Position numbers and translations under genes: made by a program. A DNA stretch of 30,253 nt from an uncultured Eubacteriales bacterium (GTDB lineage Bacteria; Bacillota; Clostridia; Oscillospirales; CAG-272), in assembly GCA_934446065.1 (NCBI GenBank), contig CAKSDP010000023.1, positions 1-30,253 on the forward strand, in the 5' to 3' direction. Of this stretch, positions 16,038 through 24,014 are shown in pieces. Below the pieces are notes generated by a model that was not told the origin of the DNA, ran no database searches, and saw nothing but the letters and a program-made list of their open reading frames with translations. Each line of letters begins with the position of its first letter. The stretch's first letter is position 1.

Positions 16038-16913
16038 ATGATTGATATGTCTGAATACGAGGCGCGTGCCGCCGAGCGGATCGGCAAACGATCGGCGCGT
16101 CCGGGACGTCTCTCCGGCAAGATCGCGATCGTCACCGGCAGTGCGCAGGGCTTCGGCCGCGGCATTGCCGAGGCAATGCACCGCGAGGGCGCGGATGTCG
16201 TTATCGCCGACCTCAACTTTGATCTTGCAAAAACAGTTGCAGATACTCTCGGCGAGGGTGCGCTCGCAGTTCGCGTAAACGTCACCGACGAGGAGAGCGT
16301 CGCCGCCATGATCGGATCGACCGTCGAGCATTTCGGCGGACTTGACATTTTCGTAAACAACGCCGGCGTTGTGAAATCCGGCTCGCTTGCCGAGCTTGAG
16401 CGCGACTCGTTCGAGTTCGTCACGTCGATCAACTACACGGCGTACTTTCTCTGCGTTAAATACGCCTCTGCGGTACTGCGTGCAGAGCACCGCGCCGATC
16501 CCGAATGGATGGGCGACATAATCGAGGTGAACTCGAAATCCGGTCTTGAGGGCAGCAACAAGAATTTCGCATACGCCGGAAGCAAGTTCGGCGGCATCGG
16601 TCTTACGCAGTCGTTTGCGCTTGAGCTGTGCGAGCACAACATCAAGGTCAACGCGATCTGCCCCGGCAATTTTCTCGACGGCCCGCTGTGGACCGATCCC
16701 GAGCGCGGACTGTTCGTTCAGTATCTCCGCGCAGGCAAGGTTCCCGGCGCAAAAACCGTCGAGGATGTGAAGAAGTTCTACGAGGCAAAGGTTCCGATGA
16801 AGCGCGGCTGCTTCCCCGAGGATGTCGCACGCGCGATCTTCTACGCCGTAGAGCAGAAGTACGAGACCGGTCAGGCGATCCCCGTGACCGGCGGTCAATG
16901 TATGCTTAACTGA
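16038..16913 (+). CDS. SDR oxidoreductase, sorbitol-6-phosphate 2-dehydrogenase-like
   Basis: The 291-residue protein is a short-chain dehydrogenase. It has the nucleotide motif TGSAQGFG (33-40), NNAG (107-110) and the catalytic Ser166, Tyr179 and Lys183 (NSKSG, YAGSK). From memory it resembles SrlD/SorD in NSKSG, KFGGIGLTQSFALEL, VPMKRGC and TGQAIPVTGGQ, which argues for oxidation of sorbitol 6-phosphate to fructose 6-phosphate. It carries about 27 extra N-terminal residues and a longer central loop than SrlD. TTGGAG precedes ATG 16038; an in-frame TTG at 16026 is less likely. The next gene starts 1 nt after the stop (TGATATG), so translation is coupled. The substrate is inferred, and other sugar alcohols are possible. 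Confidence 0.82.
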   Translation: MIDMSEYEARAAERIGKRSARPGRLSGKIAIVTGSAQGFGRGIAEAMHREGADVVIADLNFDLAKTVADTLGEGALAVRVNVTDEESVAAMIGSTVEHFGGLDIFVNNAGVVKSGSLAELERDSFEFVTSINYTAYFLCVKYASAVLRAEHRADPEWMGDIIEVNSKSGLEGSNKNFAYAGSKFGGIGLTQSFALELCEHNIKVNAICPGNFLDGPLWTDPERGLFVQYLRAGKVPGAKTVEDVKKFYEAKVPMKRGCFPEDVARAIFYAVEQKYETGQAIPVTGGQCMLN

Positions 16914-16914
16914 T

Positions 16915-18078
16915 ATGATCGACCGGAATATTCTCGACCGTCTGAATGCGAAGGACGCGGACGCGCGGCTTGAAAATCTCCGTGCGGCGGCAAAGGGGTT
17001 CGATTTTCCCCCGCAGGACAGACGCTACATAAACAATCACATTCACACGATATATTCGTTCTCCCCGTATTCGCCGAGCGCAGCGGTATTCGCGGCAAAG
17101 GCGGAGGGGCTTTCGTGCGCGGGGATCGTCGATCACGACTCGATCGCCGGCGCGGCGGAGTTTATCCGCGCGGGCACGGTCATCGGGCTGCTGACGACCG
17201 TCGGACTTGAGTGCCGCGTCTCGATGGTGGACACGCCGTTCGCGGACAGGCGCACGAACTCACCCGATCAGTGCGGCCTTGCCTACATGACGATGCAGTC
17301 CGTCCCGCACGCGAACATCGACAAGCTTGACGCTGCATTCGTTCCGCTTCGCGCACGCCGCGAGGATCGGAACCGCCGCATGACGGACAACATAAACGAG
17401 ATTCTCTCGGGCTGCGGCATCGAGATCGACTACGAGCGCGACGTGCGTACCCTCTCCGAGGCGGAGCGCGGCGGCACCGTGACCGAGCGTCACCTCATGC
17501 TCGCCGTGGCAAGGCACATGATCGCGCGGCGCGGCGCGGACAGGATCACGGAGACTCTCGCCGACGCGGGAGTGGCTCTGTCGGACAAGCAGCGCTCAAT
17601 GATGCTTGACACAGGATCGCCGTATTTTGAATACGATCTTGTAGGTATCCTCAAGAGCGCGTTCGTCAAAAAAATATACGTTCCGGCGACGGACGAATGC
17701 CTGACGCTCGCCGAGGCGGAAAAGCTCTGCCACAGCGTCGGCGCGATATTCTGTTACGCATATCTCGGCGACGTCACGGCAAGCGTTACGGGAGATAAGG
17801 CAGCGCAGAAGTTCGAGGACGACTACATAGACGAGCTTGCCGCGTACCTCGCATCCTCGGGCGTTGACGGGATCACGTATATGCCGACGCGCAACACAAG
17901 TGCACAGCTTGCACGCGTTCGCGGACTGTGCGAAAAGCACGGTCTTATGCAGGTGAGCGGCGAGGACGTAAACTCCCCGCGCCAAAGCTTTATCGTGCGT
18001 GCGATGGAGGATCCGGAGTTTGCGAACCTGATCGACTCCACGCATTACCTCATCCGTCACGAGAGAGCGATGGCATAG
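16915..18078 (+). CDS. PHP-domain metal-dependent phosphoesterase-like protein
   Basis: The 387-residue protein carries PHP metal ligands: His42 and His44 (NNHIHTIYSFSP), Asp73-His74-Asp75 (GIVDHDSIAG), Glu99 (GLECRV) and a late acidic pair in SGEDVNSPRQSF. PHP proteins hydrolyse phosphate esters such as histidinol phosphate, but this one does not match HisK closely. The middle part (about 120-260) has no family I can name. The gene is coupled to the SDR before it and followed 33 nt later by the MDR. That suggests it acts on a phosphorylated sugar or sugar alcohol of the same route; this is inference from position. Confidence 0.82.
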   Translation: MIDRNILDRLNAKDADARLENLRAAAKGFDFPPQDRRYINNHIHTIYSFSPYSPSAAVFAAKAEGLSCAGIVDHDSIAGAAEFIRAGTVIGLLTTVGLECRVSMVDTPFADRRTNSPDQCGLAYMTMQSVPHANIDKLDAAFVPLRARREDRNRRMTDNINEILSGCGIEIDYERDVRTLSEAERGGTVTERHLMLAVARHMIARRGADRITETLADAGVALSDKQRSMMLDTGSPYFEYDLVGILKSAFVKKIYVPATDECLTLAEAEKLCHSVGAIFCYAYLGDVTASVTGDKAAQKFEDDYIDELAAYLASSGVDGITYMPTRNTSAQLARVRGLCEKHGLMQVSGEDVNSPRQSFIVRAMEDPEFANLIDSTHYLIRHERAMA

Positions 18079-18111
18079 CAAAGATTGCGATGAAAGGATC
18101 ACATAAATAAA

Positions 18112-19380
18112 ATGAAAACAAAAGCACTGAGAATTCACGGAAAAATGGACCTGCGGCTCGAGGAGATCGAGCTGCCCGACATCGGACCCGACGGCGTCCG
18201 CGTCAAGATAATCTCCGACTCGATCTGCATGAGCACATATAAGGCGGCAGTCGAGGGCGGCGAGCACAAGAGAGTTCCCGACAACGTTGAGGAGAACCCC
18301 ACGATCGTCGGACACGAGTTCTGCGGAGTTATCACCGAGGTCGGCGAAAACTGGAAGAACAAGTTCCACGTCGGCGAGGGCTTCTCGATCCAGCCCGCAC
18401 ACTTCTACAAGGGCTCGCAGATGGCACCCGGCTACTCGTACAGCTACTGCGGCGGGGAGTCGCAGTACGCGAATATTCCGATAGAGACGCTCCTTGCGGA
18501 CTGCCTTTTGCCCTACGATTCCGACACGTACTTCTACGGCTCGCTTGCAGAGCCGATGAGCTGCATTATCGGTTCGTTCCACGCAATGTATCACACCTCC
18601 GCCGGATCGTATGAGCACAAGATGGGCATTGTGGACGGCGGAAAGCTTGCGCTTCTTGCGTCCACCGGTCCCATGGGTCTCGGTGCGATCGACTACGCGC
18701 TCCACGCGGAGCGTCATCCTTCCCTGCTCGTTGTCACCGACATCGACGATGCAAGACTTGCACGCGCCGAGTCGATCTACACGGTCGAGGAGGCACGCCG
18801 CTGCGGCGTCGATCTGAGATACGTGAACACCAAGGGGCTTTCCGTTGAGGACGCTGCAAAGCTGCTCCGTGACATCACGGGCGGCACGGGTTTTGACGAC
18901 GTATTCTGCTTTGCGCCCGTTCGTCCCGTTGTCGAGCAGGCGGACGCAATACTCGGATTCGACGGCTGCCTCAACTTCTTCGCCGGTCCGACCGACAAGA
19001 ATTTCAAAGCCGAGTTCAACTTCTTCAACGTTCACTACTCGTACACGCACATCGTCGGAACGAGCGGCGGAAACACGAACGATATGCGCGAGGCGATCGC
19101 GATGATGAACAGCGGAAAGATCAACCCTGCAGCGATGATCACTCACGTCGGCGGTCTTGATGCCGCAGGCGAAACCACTCTTAATCTGCCGAAGATCCCC
19201 GGCGGCAAGAAGCTTATCTACAATCACATAAGCCTGCCGCTGACTGCGATCGCAGATTTCGGCGAGAAGGGCAAGACCGATCCGATGTTCGCCGAGCTTG
19301 ACCGCATCGTGCTCGAACACAACGGACTGTGGTGCGCTGAGGCTGAGCACTATCTCCTCAAGAACGCAAAGCCTATCTGA
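18112..19380 (+). CDS. Zinc-type MDR dehydrogenase, L-sorbose-1-phosphate reductase-like
   Basis: The 422-residue protein is a medium-chain dehydrogenase with candidate catalytic zinc ligands Cys39 (SDSICMSTYK) and His68-Glu69 (VGHEFCG). LAEPMSCIIG comes next, then a Rossmann part beginning LALLASTGPMGLGA. The structural-zinc Cys cluster is absent. The blocks SDSICMSTYKAA, HKRVPDN and EPMSCIIGSFHA-YHT match my memory of SorE, which interconverts L-sorbose 1-phosphate and sorbitol 6-phosphate. Paired with the SorD-like SDR this would feed fructose 6-phosphate. No PTS transporter lies nearby, so the source of the substrate is open. GAAAGGAT precedes the ATG. Confidence 0.82.
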   Translation: MKTKALRIHGKMDLRLEEIELPDIGPDGVRVKIISDSICMSTYKAAVEGGEHKRVPDNVEENPTIVGHEFCGVITEVGENWKNKFHVGEGFSIQPAHFYKGSQMAPGYSYSYCGGESQYANIPIETLLADCLLPYDSDTYFYGSLAEPMSCIIGSFHAMYHTSAGSYEHKMGIVDGGKLALLASTGPMGLGAIDYALHAERHPSLLVVTDIDDARLARAESIYTVEEARRCGVDLRYVNTKGLSVEDAAKLLRDITGGTGFDDVFCFAPVRPVVEQADAILGFDGCLNFFAGPTDKNFKAEFNFFNVHYSYTHIVGTSGGNTNDMREAIAMMNSGKINPAAMITHVGGLDAAGETTLNLPKIPGGKKLIYNHISLPLTAIADFGEKGKTDPMFAELDRIVLEHNGLWCAEAEHYLLKNAKPI

Positions 19381-19491
19381 CAGAAAAATATACCGCAAAT
19401 CACACCGCCGCGATCACTTTGACCGCGGCGATGGTATATCGGCACGTCTTTTGCGCGATAATAATAAAATCACAACAAACGGGAGCGACGT

Positions 19492-21546
19492 ATGAACGAT
19501 ACCCAGAGAATAGAATGGTTGCGGCGCGAGCTTGCGTACCACTCAAAGCTGTACTACGAAAACGATGCGCCGGTGATATCGGACTACGAATACGACGCGA
19601 TGTTTGAGGAGCTCAAGGCGCTCGAAGCAAAGCACCCCGAGCTTGACTCGGCATCATCTCCGACCCACCGGGTCGGCGGGCGTGCGTCGGGCAGATTCGG
19701 CAAGGTCGAGCATCACGTCCGCATGGGAAGTCTCACCGACGTTTTTTCGGTGGAGGAGCTGCGTGCGTTTATAGATGACGCGAAGCGCCGACTCATCGAC
19801 GCCGGTGAGGATGAGAGCGGAATCACGTTCACGGTCGAGCCGAAGATCGACGGTCTTTCGGTATCGCTCACATACGAGGACGGAAAATTCACGCTCGGTG
19901 CAACGCGCGGCGACGGCAACATCGGCGAGGACGTGACCGCAAACCTTCGCACCGTCGAAAATATTCCGAAATCGCTTTCGGATGCGGTGTCGCTGACCGT
20001 GCGCGGCGAGGTGTATATGCCGCGTGCTGTATTCGAGGCTCAGAACAGCGAGCGCGCTGCGGCAGAGGAACGGCTGTGGGCAAATCCGCGCAACGCTGCG
20101 GCAGGCTCCCTGCGGCAGCTCGATCCGGCAGTGACTGCGGAGCGGCGGCTTGACATATTCGTGTTCAACTACCAGGAGGGAGAGCTGTGGCGTGACGCTC
20201 ACGCGCCGCAGTCGCACAAGGAGACGCTCGACCGCATGGCGGAGCTCGGATTCACGGTGATCCCCGTGCTTGCCGTGACCGGCAGTGCCGATGAGGCTGT
20301 CGCTGCGGTGGAACGTCTCGGCGAGGCGCGCGACACTCTCGAATGCGATATTGACGGCGCGGTGATCAAGGTAAATTCGCTCTCGCAGAGGCGAATCCTC
20401 GGCGAGGGGACAAGCACGCCGAAATGGGCGGTCGCGTACAAATATCCGCCCGAGGAGAAGGAGACGCGGCTTCTCGGGATCAGCGTCAATGTCGGGCGTA
20501 CGGGAGTTCTCACGCCGACGGCGGAGCTTGAGCCTGTGCGGCTCGCGGGATCGACCGTCTCACGCGCGACGCTGCACAACATTGACATAATCCGCGAGAA
20601 GGACATCCGCATCGGCGACACGGTGATCCTGCGGAAGGCGGGCGATATTATCCCCGAGGTGGCGGGCGTCGTGCTGTCGGCGCGAACCGGAAACGAAGTG
20701 CCGTTCGAGTTTCCCGACAGGTGCCCGTCGTGCGGCGGCGAGCTTGTGTTCGACGGCGAGGGCGATTTCGACCCCGATGACGACGGCGAGAGCGGTCTCG
20801 GAGCGCTCCGCTGCGTAAATCCCGACTGCCCCGCTCAGCTCGAGCGGAGGCTGATCCACTTCGCATCGAAACCCGCGATGAATATTGAGGGCATGGGTCC
20901 GGCGGTCGTGCGGCTGCTGCTCGACGCGGAGCTGATCTCGTCGGCGGCGGACATATATTCCCTGCGCGCGGAGGACGTCGAGTCACTCCCCCGCATGGGC
21001 AAGCTGTCGGCGGCAAATCTCATATCGGCTATCGAGCGCTCGAAGAGCGCCGGTGCGGCGCGTCTTTTGTACGCGCTCGGCATACGGCACACCGGCGAGG
21101 CTGCGGCTGCGGCGGTGATCGAGCACTTCGGTTCGATCACGGCTCTGTTCGGTGCGAGCGAGGAGGAGCTGTGCGAGATCCCCGACATCGGCGAGATAAC
21201 GGCACGGCACATCACCGAATTTTTCGCAACGGAGGCGGCAGCCGAGCTGTGCCGCAGGTTCTCGGAGGCAGGGCTTGTGATGGAACTGCCCGACGGCGGC
21301 GAGCCGAAGGAAACATTCCTTGACGGGCTGACGTTCGTTTTGACGGGCACGCTTTCCGGATACACGCGCGACGAGGCGTCGGCGCTCATAAAGGCGCGCG
21401 GCGGCAAAGTATCGTCGTCGGTATCAAAGAATACGTCATACGTTGTTGCCGGCGAGGCTGCCGGATCAAAGCTTACAAAAGCTGAATCACTCGGCGTAAA
21501 GATCATTGATAAAGCGGCACTGCGGGAGCTTTTGCGGATCAAATAA
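19492..21546 (+). CDS. ligA: NAD-dependent DNA ligase
   Basis: The 684-residue enzyme seals nicks in replicating and repaired DNA using NAD+. The Ia domain contains YYENDAPVISDYEYD. The adenylated lysine is Lys118 in EPKIDGLS. The OB fold, a zinc finger (CPSCGG, then CVNPDCPAQ), helix-hairpin-helix repeats (LPRMGKLSAANLISAIE, IPDIGEITARHI) and a BRCT domain (609-684) follow in standard order. The zinc finger carries an acidic insertion between its Cys pairs (GEGDFDPDDDGES), longer than usual. GGGAG lies 6 nt before the ATG. I found no convincing promoter in the 111 nt before it. A GC-rich inverted repeat (CGCCGCG/CGCGGCG near 19405-19429) may end the preceding operon. Confidence 0.97.
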   Translation: MNDTQRIEWLRRELAYHSKLYYENDAPVISDYEYDAMFEELKALEAKHPELDSASSPTHRVGGRASGRFGKVEHHVRMGSLTDVFSVEELRAFIDDAKRRLIDAGEDESGITFTVEPKIDGLSVSLTYEDGKFTLGATRGDGNIGEDVTANLRTVENIPKSLSDAVSLTVRGEVYMPRAVFEAQNSERAAAEERLWANPRNAAAGSLRQLDPAVTAERRLDIFVFNYQEGELWRDAHAPQSHKETLDRMAELGFTVIPVLAVTGSADEAVAAVERLGEARDTLECDIDGAVIKVNSLSQRRILGEGTSTPKWAVAYKYPPEEKETRLLGISVNVGRTGVLTPTAELEPVRLAGSTVSRATLHNIDIIREKDIRIGDTVILRKAGDIIPEVAGVVLSARTGNEVPFEFPDRCPSCGGELVFDGEGDFDPDDDGESGLGALRCVNPDCPAQLERRLIHFASKPAMNIEGMGPAVVRLLLDAELISSAADIYSLRAEDVESLPRMGKLSAANLISAIERSKSAGAARLLYALGIRHTGEAAAAAVIEHFGSITALFGASEEELCEIPDIGEITARHITEFFATEAAAELCRRFSEAGLVMELPDGGEPKETFLDGLTFVLTGTLSGYTRDEASALIKARGGKVSSSVSKNTSYVVAGEAAGSKLTKAESLGVKIIDKAALRELLRIK

Positions 21547-21560
21547 AAGCTTCGTTTTCT

Positions 21561-21593
21561 GGGGTTGATGAGGGATCTCATCAACCCCCGTTT
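21561..21593 (+). terminator. Terminator-like hairpin after ligA
   Basis: GGGGTTGATGAG pairs perfectly with CTCATCAACCCC around a 4-nt loop. The following run, CCGTTTGC, is poor in T, so it may be only moderately efficient. Confidence 0.6.
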
Positions 21594-21624
21594 GCATTAT
21601 TCTCCGTTTTGGCATCCATTACAT

Positions 21625-21653
21625 TTGACAAATGTCGATAAATCGTGTATAAT
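21625..21653 (+). promoter_or_regulatory. Consensus sigma-A promoter for the LtaS-family gene
   Basis: TTGACA (21625-21630), 17 nt, then TATAAT (21648-21653), a perfect match. It predicts a leader of about 65 nt. Confidence 0.9.
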
Positions 21654-21725
21654 AATTTATTATTGCAAACAAAATGCGAGAGAATTGCAAAAATCGGGTA
21701 ATTTATCCCGACGAGGTTAGATTAA

Positions 21726-23627
21726 ATGTCGAATGTTGTCGAAAAAGAGGTCAAACAAGAAGCGGTGTATCTGCGCCGCACATGGATGACCCCGTTTATA
21801 AAATTATTTTTCGCGATGATCGCCGCGCCGTTTATCACATACTACTGCGAAAAGATCGTGATGGACAGCGAGCGCTTCAGCGAATGGTTTCTCTCCGACA
21901 CCGGAGACTTTGCGCACTGGGTAACAAGCGTCACCGTATTTTTCGTAATTGCTGCGCTCAGCCTTCTGACGACGAAGCTGAGTGTCTCGACGGCGCTCAC
22001 GTCCGCCGCGATGATAGTCATGCATCAGGTTCATTACATAAAGATGAATCTGCGCGGCGAGCCGTTCTTTCCGTGGGACATATTCCAGTACAAGGAAGCG
22101 ATAAACATATCGGGCGACGTTGAGCTTGAATTCACGGACGCTTTCTTTGCGGCGGTAAGGGTGGCTGTAATACTTACCCTTGTGGCGGTGGTGATCGACG
22201 TACTGTTCCGCTATCCGAAAAGCGCGCCGTATCCCATACGGGTCAGCACGGCTTTCGCCGTATTCGGATGTATGTATATGTTTGTTACGGGAGTTGTCTG
22301 GAACACGGCGCTTGCGCGTGAGCACGGCATTGAGCTTGTGCTGTTCGAGGAGGTAAACTCCTACGAGAACGGCGGATTCTTCATAACGTTCATGCAGAAC
22401 GCCGAAAAGATGGTTGTGACTCCGCCGGAGGATTACACCGAGAGCAAGATCACGACGATCTCCGACGGGTACGAGGCGTCCGACGGGCGCACGCCGAACA
22501 TCATCTGCATCATGAGTGAGGCGTACATAAATCCCGAAGAATTCACGAACATAGAATTTGACCGCCCGACGTCCGAGAACATCAATTATCTGTCCGAGAA
22601 CTATCTGTCCGGTCGGCTTCTTACCCCGTCGTACGGCGGCGGAACGTCGATCTCGGAATACGAGGTACTGACGTCGAACGCGGCGGCATATCTCCCGAGC
22701 GGAACCGTGCCGTATATGCAGTTTGTGCGGACGAAGTCGCCGAGCTACGCCGCATTTCTGAAGGAGCTCGGGTACAGCACGCTTGCGATACACCCGTACA
22801 CTTCGGATTTCTGGTGCCGGAACAAGGCGTATCCTTTGCTTGGGTTTGACCGGTTCCTCTCGATGGACGATTTCACCGACTCGGTTTATCCGCGCGATCG
22901 CTACATCTCCGACATGGATCTGACGAAAAAGATCATCTCCGAATTTGAAGGGTCGGAGGCAGGGGTACCGTTCTTCGCGTTCTGCGTATCGATGCAGAAT
23001 CACGCGGGGTATCAGCCGGGCGAATACGGCGAGGACACGATCGGATTTGCCGCGAGCGAAGACGGAAGCAGTGACGAGGTATACGCCGATTTGACCGAAT
23101 GGCAGACGGGGCTTTTACAGACGTACGCGACGGGCGCGGCACTTGCCGACGAGGCGCTCGGTGAGCTTATTGATTACTTCAGCCGCGTTGACGAGGACAC
23201 TGTTATTGTATTTTTCGGCGATCATCAGCCGTATCTCGGTGAGACTGATCTTGATCTGATCGGGCTTATGTCGCCGGACAACAGCGATGCCGAAAACTCG
23301 AAGATACTGTACTCGACGCCGTACATCATATGGAACAACTTCGGTGCGGGCGGGGATGATGCTGCTGATATGTCTATGTATCAGCTTCTGCCGTACATGA
23401 CGGAGAAGCTCGGGCTTGCGCGTCCGGCGTACTACAACTATTTATCCGATGCGAGGGAAACGATGGCGGGTCACATATCGTGGCTTTCCCTTGGGGGAGA
23501 CGGCACTCCAACATACGCGATGGACTCTGCGATGGAGGCTGCGGCGCACGATCACTGGCTGCTCGAATACGACATCATGTTCGGCAAGCGCTACGCTCGC
23601 TCGATCTGGTCGATCAGCGATAAATAA
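21726..23627 (+). CDS. LtaS/MdoB-family polyglycerol-phosphate transferase
   Basis: The 633-residue protein has five predicted N-terminal membrane segments (about 20-41, 62-84, 85-105, 139-161 and 170-195) and an extracellular sulfatase-fold domain. Candidate metal and nucleophile residues are the Glu in IMSEAYINPEEF, Thr307 (SYGGGTSISEYE) and Asp499-His500 (FFGDHQPYLGE). This fits enzymes that move glycerol phosphate from phosphatidylglycerol, as LtaS does for lipoteichoic acid. The exact acceptor is uncertain, because the family includes other glycerol-phosphate transferases. The ribosome site (GAGGT before ATG 21726) is modest. The gene is monocistronic, followed by a strong hairpin. Confidence 0.88.
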   Translation: MSNVVEKEVKQEAVYLRRTWMTPFIKLFFAMIAAPFITYYCEKIVMDSERFSEWFLSDTGDFAHWVTSVTVFFVIAALSLLTTKLSVSTALTSAAMIVMHQVHYIKMNLRGEPFFPWDIFQYKEAINISGDVELEFTDAFFAAVRVAVILTLVAVVIDVLFRYPKSAPYPIRVSTAFAVFGCMYMFVTGVVWNTALAREHGIELVLFEEVNSYENGGFFITFMQNAEKMVVTPPEDYTESKITTISDGYEASDGRTPNIICIMSEAYINPEEFTNIEFDRPTSENINYLSENYLSGRLLTPSYGGGTSISEYEVLTSNAAAYLPSGTVPYMQFVRTKSPSYAAFLKELGYSTLAIHPYTSDFWCRNKAYPLLGFDRFLSMDDFTDSVYPRDRYISDMDLTKKIISEFEGSEAGVPFFAFCVSMQNHAGYQPGEYGEDTIGFAASEDGSSDEVYADLTEWQTGLLQTYATGAALADEALGELIDYFSRVDEDTVIVFFGDHQPYLGETDLDLIGLMSPDNSDAENSKILYSTPYIIWNNFGAGGDDAADMSMYQLLPYMTEKLGLARPAYYNYLSDARETMAGHISWLSLGGDGTPTYAMDSAMEAAAHDHWLLEYDIMFGKRYARSIWSISDK

Positions 23628-23641
23628 AACATATATACGGC

Positions 23642-23680
23642 GGGCGAGAGGGGGCTTTTGATAAAAGCCCCCTCTCGCCC
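23642..23680 (+). terminator. Perfect 18-bp hairpin after the LtaS-family gene
   Basis: The left arm 23642-23659 (GGGCGAGAGGGGGCTTTT) is the exact inverse complement of 23663-23680, with a 3-nt loop. It begins 14 nt after the stop. A degraded copy lies at about 23818-23853, so it is part of the repeat described next. Confidence 0.75.
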
Positions 23681-23961
23681 TTTCCCGCAAAACTTTTTAT
23701 ACTATAACAAAACAAAGCAAGCGCAGACCACAGCTTTTTATGACTTGCACTCGCCTTATATTTTTTGTTCAAAAGTTTTTGGGATGGAGTCACTTATATA
23801 ACCTCACCGTCTCAATACGAGAAGGAACTTTCAATAATAGCTCCCTCTCGCGCTCTCCCGCAAAACTTTTTATACTATAACAAAACAAAGCAAGCGCAGA
23901 CCACAGCTTTTTATGATTTGCACTCGCTTTATATTTTTTAGTTCAAAAGTTTTTGGGATGG
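23645..23961. repeat. Tandem pair of ~143-bp hairpin-bearing repeats in a 387-nt gene-free gap
   Basis: Copy 1 is about 23645-23787 and copy 2 about 23818-23961. The core (23684-23787 and 23857-23961) differs at only about three positions. The ends of each core form imperfect inverted repeats (CCCGCAAAACTTTT and, inverted, CCCAAAAACTTTT). The 5' hairpin is perfect in copy 1 and degraded in copy 2. No gene is present. It could be a MITE-like or REP-like element; similar text occurs near gene ends in gut Clostridia, from memory. Confidence 0.8.
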
Positions 23962-23964
23962 GGT

Positions 23965-23999
23965 GCGGGGAAACCCCTTTTGCAAAAGGGTTTCCCCGC
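23965..23999 (-). terminator. Terminator hairpin of the infB operon
   Basis: GCGGGGAAACCCCTTTT pairs with AAAAGGGTTTCCCCGC, with one bulged C and a 2-nt loop, 15 nt beyond the infB stop. It abuts the 3' edge of repeat copy 2. Confidence 0.7.
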
Positions 24000-24014
24000 T
24001 TATAAATCATATTC

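Noticed and set aside
17596..19398. A 600-codon antisense frame over the PHP and MDR genes
   Set aside because: It spans two well-supported genes and their junction on the other strand and has no family features.
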